Origin: Bifidobacteriaceae bacterium
GTDB lineage: Bacteria; Actinomycetota; Actinomycetes; Actinomycetales; WQXJ01
Length of the DNA: 40,214 nt
Direction: 5' to 3'
Assembly (NCBI GenBank): GCA_031255835.1
Contig: JAIRRT010000117.1
Coordinates: 1 to 40,214 of the forward strand
How positions within the stretch are numbered: the stretch's first letter is position 1; each line of letters begins with the position of its first letter. The notes under the pieces were generated by a model. That model saw only the letters and a list, made by a program, of their open reading frames with translations. It was not told the DNA's origin and did not search any database. This document shows, one piece after another, positions 26,107 through 35,053 of this stretch. The position numbers and the translations under genes were made by a program.

Positions 26107-27224
26107 ACCAGCCGGCGGGCGGGCAGGGGGGTGGCGAGGCGGCGGCGCTTGCCCGGATTGATGCGGTCCGCGCGCGCAGGCCACGGTTGAACGATGCCGT
26201 GGTGACCCTGGCTCATGGCGCTGGCGGCAAGGCTTCAGCTGCGCTGGTGGACGCAGTTTTCATTGAGGCGTTTGGGCAGCCGTGTCCGGATGAACTGACT
26301 GATGCGGCGCTGCTGGATGTCGGATCTGGCGGACAGATTGCGCTGACCACCGACTCCTACGTGGTCAACCCGCGGCGGTTTCCCGGCGGATCGATAGGCC
26401 ACCTGGCTGTCAACGGGACGGTCAACGATCTGGCCGTCAGTGGTGCCCGGCCGGCGTGGCTCTCGGCAGCATTCGTGATCGAAGAGGGCATGGAGGTGGC
26501 TGAACTCAAGCAGATCGCGGCGGACATGCGTCAGGCCGCCAGCCAGGCTGGGGTGGCCATTGTCACCGGGGACACCAAGGTTGTGCCGAAGGGCGCTGCG
26601 GACGGCTGCTTCATCACCACGGCCGGAGTTGGGATTGTGCCGCCAGGCCGCCGCCTTGGGGCCAAGCAGGTCATTTGCGGTGATGCCATGGTGGTTTCCG
26701 GTCCGCTGGGCAGCCACGGCATGGCTGTGATGATGGCCAGGGGGAATCTGGCGTTGGAGGCGGACATCCGCTCTGACTGTGCGCCGGTAAACCACCAGGT
26801 GGAGGCCCTGTTGGCGGCCGTACCGGACGTCAGGTGGATGCGCGATGCGACCAGAGGCGGCCTGGCAACCGTGGCAAACGAGCTTGCGCGGGCGAGCGGG
26901 CTGGGAGTCATGCTGGACGATGCCGCACTGCCGGTCATCCCGGCCGTGCGCGGGGCCTGCGACATGTTGGGGATTGATCCGCTGTATGTGGCCAACGAGG
27001 GCGTGTTTGTTGCCGTGGTCCCGGCCCAGGACGCCCAAACTGCCGTGGAGGCAATTGCCAGCGTCCCAGCCCCACCCAATCACCCCGCCGATGCCGCACT
27101 CTCCCCGGCCGTCATCGGCCACCTGACCAGCCAGGCGCCCGGGCTTGTGGGCGTGCAGAACGCCTTTGGGGGCACACGGCTGGTTGACATGCTGGTGGGC
27201 GATCCGCTGCCCAGGATCTGCTGA
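26103..27224 (+). CDS. hypE: Hydrogenase expression/formation protein HypE
   Basis: VTLAHGAGGKASAALVDAVF, SGGQIALTTDSYVVNP, C-terminal PRIC (carbamoylated Cys). Confidence 0.95.
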   Translation: MNQPAGGQGGGEAAALARIDAVRARRPRLNDAVVTLAHGAGGKASAALVDAVFIEAFGQPCPDELTDAALLDVGSGGQIALTTDSYVVNPRRFPGGSIGHLAVNGTVNDLAVSGARPAWLSAAFVIEEGMEVAELKQIAADMRQAASQAGVAIVTGDTKVVPKGAADGCFITTAGVGIVPPGRRLGAKQVICGDAMVVSGPLGSHGMAVMMARGNLALEADIRSDCAPVNHQVEALLAAVPDVRWMRDATRGGLATVANELARASGLGVMLDDAALPVIPAVRGACDMLGIDPLYVANEGVFVAVVPAQDAQTAVEAIASVPAPPNHPADAALSPAVIGHLTSQAPGLVGVQNAFGGTRLVDMLVGDPLPRIC

Positions 27225-27245
27225 CAGGGAAAGGACCAGGCGACC

Positions 27246-27518
27246 ATGTGTTTGGGAATACCAGGTGAGGTGATCGGCATTGTCGATCCGCAGGAGCATT
27301 TGGCGCGGGTTGCAGTCAGCGGGGTCCACCGGACCATCTCGGCTCGCCTGCTGGCCGATGATCCGGTGCAAGTGGGTGACTGGGTGCTGGTGCATGTGGG
27401 CTTTGCGATGAGCAAGATCGACGCCCGGGAAGCTGAGCTGACGCTCGATCAGATCCGCAAGCTGGGGCAGCCGTACGTTGAAGAGATGGACGCCTTCAGC
27501 CAAACCGAGATCGTGTAG
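27246..27518 (+). CDS. hypC: HypC/HybG/HupF hydrogenase assembly chaperone
   Basis: MCLGIPGEVIGIVD N-terminus with Cys2; VQVGDWVLVHVGFAMSKID. Confidence 0.95.
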   Translation: MCLGIPGEVIGIVDPQEHLARVAVSGVHRTISARLLADDPVQVGDWVLVHVGFAMSKIDAREAELTLDQIRKLGQPYVEEMDAFSQTEIV

Positions 27519-27532
27519 GGGGCGGGTTCGTT

Positions 27533-28666
27533 TTGCGGTTCGTTGACGAGTTCAGAGATCCGGTTGCGGCTCGCCAGCTTCTGGCTGTCATTGAGGACTT
27601 GGCTGGACGTTTGGACCGAACTGTTCATTTCATGGAGGTTTGCGGCGGCCACACGCACACCATTTACCGCCACGGCCTGGAACGGCTGCTACCGCCAAAG
27701 GTCGAGTTTGTTCACGGGCCAGGCTGTCCAGTGTGTGTCATTCCAATGGGCCGTGTGGATGATGCCGTCTGGCTGGCTGGACAACCGGATGTCATTTTCA
27801 CCACTTTTGGGGACATGATGCGGGTGCCTGGAACAGGCGGCAGCCTGCTCCAAGCTCAAGCTGCGGGTGCAGATATCCGGTTTGTCTATTCGCCATTGGA
27901 TGCGTTGAAAATCGCACGGGATAACCCTGAGCGGCAAGTTGTGTTCTTCGCCGTTGGTTTTGAGACTACAGCGCCGTCCACCGCTGTGACGCTGGCCCGG
28001 GCGGCAGCCGGCGGTGTGAAGAACTTTTCTGTGTTCTGCAACCATGTTCTGATTGCGCCGCCGCTGCGAGCGATCCTGGACTCTGAGAACGTTCTTCTCG
28101 ATGGCTTCATAGGGCCCGGGCATGTTGCCACCGTGGTGGGGGCGAGCCACTTCGAGTTCATAGCCCAGGAATACCGCCTGCCGCTGGTGGTGACCGGGTT
28201 CGAGCCACTTGACATCTTGCAGTCGGTGGAACTGCTGGTCACGCAGCATTTGGAGGAACGCTGCGAGATCGAGAACCAGTACGCTCGGGTTGTGCGCCAG
28301 GAAGGCAACCCGGCCGCTCAGGCGCTGATGAGCGAAGTGTTCGAGGTGCGTGATGAGTTTGAGTGGCGTGGGCTTGGAACCATTCCACGGTCCGGATATG
28401 GCGTGGCATCCAGCTACGCAGAGTTCGATGCCGAGGTCAGATTCACTCTGCCGGGCGAGCGCGTGGCAGACCCGCCGGCTTGTGAATGCGGCAACGTTTT
28501 GACCGGAACAATCAAACCCTGGCAATGCCGAGTTTTCGGAACAGCCTGCACACCAGAAAACCCAATCGGCACCTGCATGGTCTCCCCTGAGGGTGCGTGT
28601 GCTGCGTACTACAACTATGGGCGTTGGGCCCGTGCAGCGCAGTCTTCTGGCGATACTTCGATTTGA
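27533..28666 (+). CDS. hypD: Hydrogenase formation protein HypD (TTG start)
   Basis: HFMEVCGGHTHTIYRHGLERLLP, FVHGPGCPVCVIPMGRVDDA, FAVGFETTAPSTA. Confidence 0.95.
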   Translation: MRFVDEFRDPVAARQLLAVIEDLAGRLDRTVHFMEVCGGHTHTIYRHGLERLLPPKVEFVHGPGCPVCVIPMGRVDDAVWLAGQPDVIFTTFGDMMRVPGTGGSLLQAQAAGADIRFVYSPLDALKIARDNPERQVVFFAVGFETTAPSTAVTLARAAAGGVKNFSVFCNHVLIAPPLRAILDSENVLLDGFIGPGHVATVVGASHFEFIAQEYRLPLVVTGFEPLDILQSVELLVTQHLEERCEIENQYARVVRQEGNPAAQALMSEVFEVRDEFEWRGLGTIPRSGYGVASSYAEFDAEVRFTLPGERVADPPACECGNVLTGTIKPWQCRVFGTACTPENPIGTCMVSPEGACAAYYNYGRWARAAQSSGDTSI

Positions 28667-30315
28667 TAGAACTCGACGTAAGTGTTGCTCAAAAGCGCGT
28701 CGCGTCTGAACGTTACCAGCGGGTCAGTTGAATACGGGAGATCGGTCAAGGATTGGGCGTATTGATCCCAAACAATGTAGGCCGGGCGCTCGGTCAGGTC
28801 AGAACTGCACCTATCATCAGTCCACAGCCAAGTCGAGTGAGGGAAGAAGTTCTCGAAGTGCGTGTTGGAATACAGCTCAACCACCGGGGCTGACCACCAG
28901 CCGACGCCGTAAAGGCCAGCGCCTTCGGCCGCCAGAGCATCGGCCCGCTTGGCGGCTTCGCGGATGCCCGCTTCTTGCTCGCGGTTGGGGGCATCAGCCA
29001 GCCAGGGCGCTGATCTGGCGGACCCTACGATGGTTCCGGTCAGGTCAGGCAGCGCCACAATTGCGCCCAAAGCGGTGGCGCAAGCAGTTGCCATGCCGAG
29101 CATCAGGGCGCCTTGGCGTAGACGCGGGAATGGGCGCGGAGCACTGCGCACCACAGTTAGAGCCATACACACAGCCAGGATGTACAGCAGGATCAGGCAG
29201 ACCATGGCGACAACGATGCGGCGGAACCAGGCCTTTTCGGTTGGGGTGATGGCAACCCACCACACGATGTATCCGACGCAATAGACAGCCAACTCGATGG
29301 CGACGATTCCTCGGCGTTCGGTCAGCCAGTCGCGCCAGTTGTGCCGCTGAAGCCAAGCCATACTCGCCAACAAACCCAGCGGTGTGAGCACCACAACAAG
29401 CAGTGTGAAACTGCCCATGCCGGCCGATTCGGCCAAGGCAGTCCAGTGCATGGTGATCTTGTCGAAGATCGTACGGCCAGCAAAGGCCGTTGGATCGGAT
29501 GAAAAGGCGCCGTCACCTGCCACGCCGGCCTGCTCGGCGGTGGCATGCGCTTGAGAGGTCCAAAAGTCGGCCAATTTGGATACCGACCCAAAGTTGGACA
29601 GCCGGTACAGCTCAAATGCGATGACCGGCACAAGGCCAACCGACGCGCTGGAAACCGCCAACAGCGGTTTGACAGACCTGCGCGCCACCAGCCCCAACAC
29701 AAGCCCAACCGCCAGCACCGGAACTATGAGCAGCGCCACCACTTTGACTGTCGCTGCGATGCCGGCGCAAAGGGCAGCGCCAGCGATGTACAGATACGGA
29801 CGGCGGGCGGTCTTGCGAAATCCGCTGGCCAGCAAGGCGAAGGCAACGACTGCCAACGCCGCCACGCAATACTCGCCGTATCCGCCGGTGGCCGCAGTCA
29901 CCGCCGCCATCGGATTGCCGCCATGAGGCAAGGCGAGCAGCACCAGGGAAGGGCCTATCAGCTGCGCCAGCGGCCAGGGCCGCAGCACAAGGCACACCCC
30001 GATGGCCAAAACGGCGAGTGCCAGCAGATTGACCATCTGGAATACGACAGTTCCTGGGCCCAATACCCGGATTGCTAGGGCCTGAAGCAGAAGGAACGGA
30101 CCACTTGTCTGGATTTCTTCTGGGCCCACGCGATAGCCGCCATACGCGCGGACAAACCCATCGCCATCGGCGATTGACTGGGCTACTTGGAGGTTCAGGG
30201 CACCATCGAAGGACGGTACAGAGTTCCATACGGCCAGCGTGAGAATCACCAGCGGTATTGCCACGCCGACCGAGGCGAGCACACTGGGGCGGCTTAGCAA
30301 CGTTGGTAGACGCAT
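28615..30315 (-). CDS. Polytopic membrane protein, GT-C-like glycosyltransferase (function unassigned)
   Basis: Start set at MRLPTLLSRP (30315) with GAGG upstream; SFDGALNLQVAQSIADGDGFVRAYGG loop followed by many hydrophobic segments. Confidence 0.65.
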   Translation of the reverse strand: MRLPTLLSRPSVLASVGVAIPLVILTLAVWNSVPSFDGALNLQVAQSIADGDGFVRAYGGYRVGPEEIQTSGPFLLLQALAIRVLGPGTVVFQMVNLLALAVLAIGVCLVLRPWPLAQLIGPSLVLLALPHGGNPMAAVTAATGGYGEYCVAALAVVAFALLASGFRKTARRPYLYIAGAALCAGIAATVKVVALLIVPVLAVGLVLGLVARRSVKPLLAVSSASVGLVPVIAFELYRLSNFGSVSKLADFWTSQAHATAEQAGVAGDGAFSSDPTAFAGRTIFDKITMHWTALAESAGMGSFTLLVVVLTPLGLLASMAWLQRHNWRDWLTERRGIVAIELAVYCVGYIVWWVAITPTEKAWFRRIVVAMVCLILLYILAVCMALTVVRSAPRPFPRLRQGALMLGMATACATALGAIVALPDLTGTIVGSARSAPWLADAPNREQEAGIREAAKRADALAAEGAGLYGVGWWSAPVVELYSNTHFENFFPHSTWLWTDDRCSSDLTERPAYIVWDQYAQSLTDLPYSTDPLVTFRRDALLSNTYVEFYQIEVSPEDCAARAQRP

Positions 30316-30376
30316 CGAATCCCTCGGGGCGGTGGAGAAGTCGCACGCAAGGATAGCCCACCGGCCTCGGCGGGCT

Positions 30377-32230
30377 CTATACCTGGCCGATCCTCGACAG
30401 ATCCCGCACCGCACCGCGATCAGCTGACGTCGCCAAAGCGGCGTAAGCCCGCAAGGCAGCAGAGATTGGCCGGTGCCGGTCAGCGGGCTGGTAGCCGCCG
30501 CCCGCCTCAAGAGCCTCCCGGCGTTTGGCCAGCTCCTCGCTAGGCACAGCGAGGTTGATGGACCGGGCGGCGATGTCGATCTCGATGCGGTCGCCATCTT
30601 GGACCAAAGCGATCAGGCCACCGGCTGCAGCCTCGGGTGAGACATGCCCTATGGACAGCCCTGAAGTGCCGCCTGAGAACCGGCCGTCGGTGATCAAAGC
30701 GCACTGTTTGCCCAGGCCACGGCCCTTCAAGAACGAGGTCGGGTAGAGCATCTCCTGCATGCCGGGACCGCCGGACGGCCCCTCGTAGCGGATCACCACA
30801 ACATCTCCGGCCTGGACGCGCCCGCTCAGAATTGCCTCGATGGCGTCTTCTTGTGATTCGAGTACCACCGCCGGGCCGGCAAACTGCCAGATGGACTGAT
30901 CGACCCCAGCTGTCTTGACCACGCCGCCGTTCTCGGCAAGGTTGCCGTGCAGCACTGCAAGCCCGCCATCGGCCGAATATGCGTGGGCCACGTCGCGGAT
31001 ACAGCCGCCTGCCGCGTCTGTGTCAAGCGCGTCATATCGCTCCGACTGGGAGCAGGGTTCGGTGGTGCGCCGGCCACCGGGGGCAGCCGTGAACAGCTCG
31101 AGCGCTGCGGGGCTTGGGTTGGTGCTGCGGATGTCCCACTGGTCAAGCCAGGTTGCGGCATCGTCGGCGTGGACTGTGCGCACATCGGTTTGCAGCAGGC
31201 CGGCCCTACGCAACTCGCCCAGCAGTGCCGGCACGCCGCCGGCCCGGTGGACATCTTGGACCAGGTAGGGACCGTTCGGCGCGATCTTCGACAAACACGG
31301 CACGGAGGCGGACAGTGCGTCGATGTCCGCCAGCGTGAAGTCCACGCCTGCTTCTTGGGCGATGGCCAGCAGGTGAAGCACCGTGTTCGTTGAACCGCCC
31401 ATCGCCAGGTCAAGTGCCATGGCGTTGGCAAATGCTGCAGGTGAGGCAATGGACTTGGGCAGCAGGCCAGCATCTCCGCCCTCGTAGTACCGCCGAGTGA
31501 TATCGACGATGGCGCGCCCCGCCTGTTCATACAGACCGCGCCTTGCGGTGTGGGTTGCCAGCAGGGTGCCGTTGCCCGGCAGTGCCAGGCCGAGTGCCTC
31601 GGCCAGGCAGTTCATCGAGTTGGCGGTGAACATCCCTGCGCATGATCCGCAGGTGGGGCAGGCTCCTTGCTCGATGCACAGCAGGTCAGCATCGGAGATG
31701 TTTGGATCAGCCGCTGAGGCGATTGCGCTGATCAGGTCGATTGGTTCGCGGACCTGGCCGTTCACCAGCGTGGCTGAGCCACCCTCCATTGGGCCGCCGG
31801 AGACCAGCACCATCGGGATGTTCAGACGCATCGCTGCCATCAGCAAGCCGGGCGTGATCTTGTCACAGTTGGTGATGCCGATCAGTGCGTCGGCGCGGTG
31901 GGCGTTGACCATGTATTCCACTGAGTCGGCAATCAACTCACGTGACGGCAGCGAATACAACATGCCCTCGTGGCCCATGGCGATGCCGTCATCGACGGCG
32001 ATGGTGTTGAACTCACGCGGAATGCCGCCGGCAGCAGTGATGGCTTGGGAAACAATCCGTCCCACTTGCTGCAGGTGGACGTGGCCAGGCACAAACTCGG
32101 CGAATGAGTTGGCCACCGCGATGATCGGTTTGCCGAAGTCGGCCGGGTCAACGCCGGCGGCCCGCAGCAGTGCGCGTGCACCGACGGTGGTCCGGCTGGT
32201 GGTCAGCAGTTTGGAGCGCAGTTCCGGCAT
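30377..32230 (-). CDS. ilvD: Dihydroxy-acid dehydratase
   Basis: [69 protein letters not shown]. Confidence 0.97.
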   Translation of the reverse strand: MPELRSKLLTTSRTTVGARALLRAAGVDPADFGKPIIAVANSFAEFVPGHVHLQQVGRIVSQAITAAGGIPREFNTIAVDDGIAMGHEGMLYSLPSRELIADSVEYMVNAHRADALIGITNCDKITPGLLMAAMRLNIPMVLVSGGPMEGGSATLVNGQVREPIDLISAIASAADPNISDADLLCIEQGACPTCGSCAGMFTANSMNCLAEALGLALPGNGTLLATHTARRGLYEQAGRAIVDITRRYYEGGDAGLLPKSIASPAAFANAMALDLAMGGSTNTVLHLLAIAQEAGVDFTLADIDALSASVPCLSKIAPNGPYLVQDVHRAGGVPALLGELRRAGLLQTDVRTVHADDAATWLDQWDIRSTNPSPAALELFTAAPGGRRTTEPCSQSERYDALDTDAAGGCIRDVAHAYSADGGLAVLHGNLAENGGVVKTAGVDQSIWQFAGPAVVLESQEDAIEAILSGRVQAGDVVVIRYEGPSGGPGMQEMLYPTSFLKGRGLGKQCALITDGRFSGGTSGLSIGHVSPEAAAGGLIALVQDGDRIEIDIAARSINLAVPSEELAKRREALEAGGGYQPADRHRPISAALRAYAALATSADRGAVRDLSRIGQV

Positions 32231-32257
32231 GGTGATTCCTTGGGCAGTTGTTTGGGG

Positions 32258-33397
32258 TCAGACGTAGCGTTCCAGGATTGAGGTTTCGGCAATTCGCGAC
32301 AGGCCCTCGCGGATGGCGCGAGCCAGCGGTTCACCGACTCCTTCAACACCCTGGAGGTCTTCCATAGATGCGGCCAGGATCCGCTGGAGCGTGCCGAAGT
32401 GTTCAACAAGCCGGGTGGCGATGATGTCCGGCAGGCGGGGAACTCGGTGTACCAGCCGATAGCCGCGCGGCGAGACCGGTGTATCCAAATCGGCCGGGGA
32501 ACTGGCCAAACCCAGCACGGCAGCCGTGGCGTCCAGCTCCAGCAGTGCGGCCTGGTCCGCCGCCCGCAGGCTGGTCAGCGCGGTGCCAACGGACTCCGCG
32601 GATGGGGCGCCTGCCAGGTAGTCCTCAACGAGCAGCCGGCGGTCCAACGCGACCCCGGATATCAGTTCCTCATATTGCAGGTGCAGCAGACGGCCCTCGG
32701 TGCCCAGCTCCAGGACCATCGAATCGATCTCGTCTGCGATGCGTCCCACCATTTCCGAGCGTTGCGCCACCTGGGCAACATCCCTCACGGTCACCAGGTC
32801 TTCCACTTCGAGCGCAGACAGGGTGGCGGACACTTCATCCAGTCGGTCGCGGTAGCGCTCCAGCGTGGCTAGAGCCTGTTTGGCACGCGACGCGATCTCA
32901 TCGGTGTCCTCCAGGACGTGACGCAGCCCACCGGCATAGATGGCGACGGTTCGCATCGACTGGCTGACAGAGATGGTGGGCAGTCCAGCCTGTTTGGCAA
33001 CCCGCTCAGCCGTCCGGTGCCGGGTGCCCGATTCGGTGGTTTGGATGGATGAATCTGGCATCAGTTGGACTGCGGCCCGAACAATCCGGTTGGTTTGCCG
33101 GTCCACCACCACTGCGCCGTCCATCTTGGCCAACTCGCGCAGGCGCGGGGCCGAGAACTCGACATCCAAGGCGAATCCGCCTGAGCTGATGGCCTCGACT
33201 GTCTGGTTGAAGCCCAACACAACAAGGGCACCGGTGTTTCCGCGCAGCACCCGGTCCAGGCCATCGCGTAGCTCAGTGCCAGGTGCAACTGACACGAGCG
33301 TTGCGCGCATCACCTCTTCAGGCGTCGATACGCCCAAGTGCTGGTCCATATTCGAGCCCCTCACGACAGGCAAAACCGCATTGATCCTAGTCCCCAT
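32258..33397 (-). CDS. disA: DNA integrity scanning diadenylate cyclase DisA (start uncertain: 33397 or 33349)
   Basis: GALVVLGF, MDGAVVVD (DGA) and SGTRHRTAERVAKQAG (RHR) motifs; helix-hairpin-helix C-terminus QGVEGVGEPLARAIREGL. Confidence 0.95.
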   Translation of the reverse strand: MGTRINAVLPVVRGSNMDQHLGVSTPEEVMRATLVSVAPGTELRDGLDRVLRGNTGALVVLGFNQTVEAISSGGFALDVEFSAPRLRELAKMDGAVVVDRQTNRIVRAAVQLMPDSSIQTTESGTRHRTAERVAKQAGLPTISVSQSMRTVAIYAGGLRHVLEDTDEIASRAKQALATLERYRDRLDEVSATLSALEVEDLVTVRDVAQVAQRSEMVGRIADEIDSMVLELGTEGRLLHLQYEELISGVALDRRLLVEDYLAGAPSAESVGTALTSLRAADQAALLELDATAAVLGLASSPADLDTPVSPRGYRLVHRVPRLPDIIATRLVEHFGTLQRILAASMEDLQGVEGVGEPLARAIREGLSRIAETSILERYV

Positions 33398-34841
33398 CCT
33401 GATCGCCAAACACTTCGGACGCCAGCTCCCTGTCCAGGGCCGCGCCCAGGGCAACGGCGACATTGGGCACCTGTAACACTTCGAGATCGGCAAGGGCGGC
33501 GGCATCGTTGCCGTCGGCCAGCACGTCGAGGGTGCCCGGTGGCACCACAGCTCGGGTGAAACCCAACCGGGCGGCCTCTGCCAGGCGGCGGCGGGCGCCG
33601 CGCACTTTCAGCATTTCCCCGGTCAACCCGACCTCCCCAACCACAACGGTGCCGGGTATGGCAGGAATGTCCCAATGGGCGCTTGCACAGGCCACCACGA
33701 TTGCTCCGTCGAGTGCGGGCTCGGTGCCGCGCGCACCGCCCACGGTTGAGACGTAGACATCCTGGGTGGCCAACGGGATCCGGGCACGGCGCTGCAAAGT
33801 GGCCAGACACATGGCCAAACGCGAGCTGTCCACCCCGCTGGTGGTACGCCGCGGGCTGGCCAACGCGGACGGTGCAACCAGCGCCTGGATCTCGACAGCG
33901 ACGGGCCGCCGGCCCTCCAACGCCACCCCGATGGCTGTGCCAGGAAAGGCCCAGTCCTCATGTCGAACGAACAATCCGGAAGGATCAGACACCTCGCGCA
34001 GGCCGGCGTCACCCAGCTCGAAACAGCCGATCTCCTCAGCTGAGCCGTAGCGGTTCTTTGATGCTCGCAGCATCCGCAAAGCGCCTTTGGTGTCACCCTC
34101 GAAGGAACAGACCACGTCCACTAGATGCTCCAGCGTGCGTGGCCCGGCCACGGTGCCGTCCTTGGTGACGTGTCCCACCAGCACAACAGCGATGTTGCGC
34201 GCTTTGGCGGCGGCCACCAACTCTCCGGTCACCTCCCGAACGTGGGCCACTCCGCCAGGCACGCCATCCAGCCCGGCGGCGCTCAAGGTCTGGACCGAAT
34301 CGACAAACACCAGGTCCGGCCGCAGATCATCGACATGCCGCAGCAGCTCGCTCAGGTCACCTGTGGACAACAGGAAAAGATCTGGGGCCAGTGCGCCTAT
34401 CCGGTCCGCCCGCAACCGCACCTGGGCGGCTGTCTCCTCACCGGTGGCATACAGCACCCGCCGGCCGTCCCGGGCGGCGCGAGCCGCAACATCGAGCAGC
34501 AAAGTGGACTTGCCAACCCCTGGATCTCCGGCCAACAAAACCACTGACCCAGGTACGATGCCGCCCCCCAGCACCCTGTCGAACTCACCTATCCCTGTGG
34601 GCCAGGCCGCGACGGCGGATGCGTCCACCGAGCCGATGGGTTCAGGCTTGCCGCTTGCCTCTGCCACCAACCGCAGGCGCGTCGGCTGTCCGAGCCCGCC
34701 ACCCTGCCCTGCCCTGGGTGCGCTCACGGCGGCCAGGGCGTCCCATTTGCCGCACCGGCCGCACCGACCAGCCCATTTGGGAGTCCGCCAGCCACACCCA
34801 GAGCACTCGAACTCACTTCCCTTGGGTAACTGTCGAGCCAT
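33387..34841 (-). CDS. radA: DNA repair protein RadA
   Basis: CSGCGWRTPKWAGRCGRCG zinc finger, LLAGDPGVGKSTLLL Walker A, KNRYGSAEEIG motif, Lon-like C-terminus; adjacent to disA. Confidence 0.96.
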   Translation of the reverse strand: MARQLPKGSEFECSGCGWRTPKWAGRCGRCGKWDALAAVSAPRAGQGGGLGQPTRLRLVAEASGKPEPIGSVDASAVAAWPTGIGEFDRVLGGGIVPGSVVLLAGDPGVGKSTLLLDVAARAARDGRRVLYATGEETAAQVRLRADRIGALAPDLFLLSTGDLSELLRHVDDLRPDLVFVDSVQTLSAAGLDGVPGGVAHVREVTGELVAAAKARNIAVVLVGHVTKDGTVAGPRTLEHLVDVVCSFEGDTKGALRMLRASKNRYGSAEEIGCFELGDAGLREVSDPSGLFVRHEDWAFPGTAIGVALEGRRPVAVEIQALVAPSALASPRRTTSGVDSSRLAMCLATLQRRARIPLATQDVYVSTVGGARGTEPALDGAIVVACASAHWDIPAIPGTVVVGEVGLTGEMLKVRGARRRLAEAARLGFTRAVVPPGTLDVLADGNDAAALADLEVLQVPNVAVALGAALDRELASEVFGDQDGD

Positions 34842-35053
34842 GGGCCGAACCATAACTCCCACCCCCGACATCGCCTCCCACCAGCACGAATCCGTGACGC
34901 TGGCGTCATGGAGCCAGGCATAAGCGGGCCACGGCGGCCAGATGAGTCGAGCCAGACCGGAAGTACTCGGAGTGGCCGGTGCCAGGGTGATGGTGGGCGG
35001 GGACGGCGGGGGGTTGGGGGGTGTGCGGGCGTTCAGCGGCTACGGTGGCGGGC

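Noticed and set aside
26235-27503. 422-aa minus-strand ORF
   Set aside because: Antisense shadow of hypE and hypC.
27689-28525. 278-aa minus-strand ORF
   Set aside because: Antisense shadow of hypD.
4178-28666. Hydrogenase structural operon
   Set aside because: Only maturation genes are present; no large/small subunit motifs seen in any frame.
31497-32267. 256-aa plus-strand ORF
   Set aside because: Antisense to ilvD, which is well supported.
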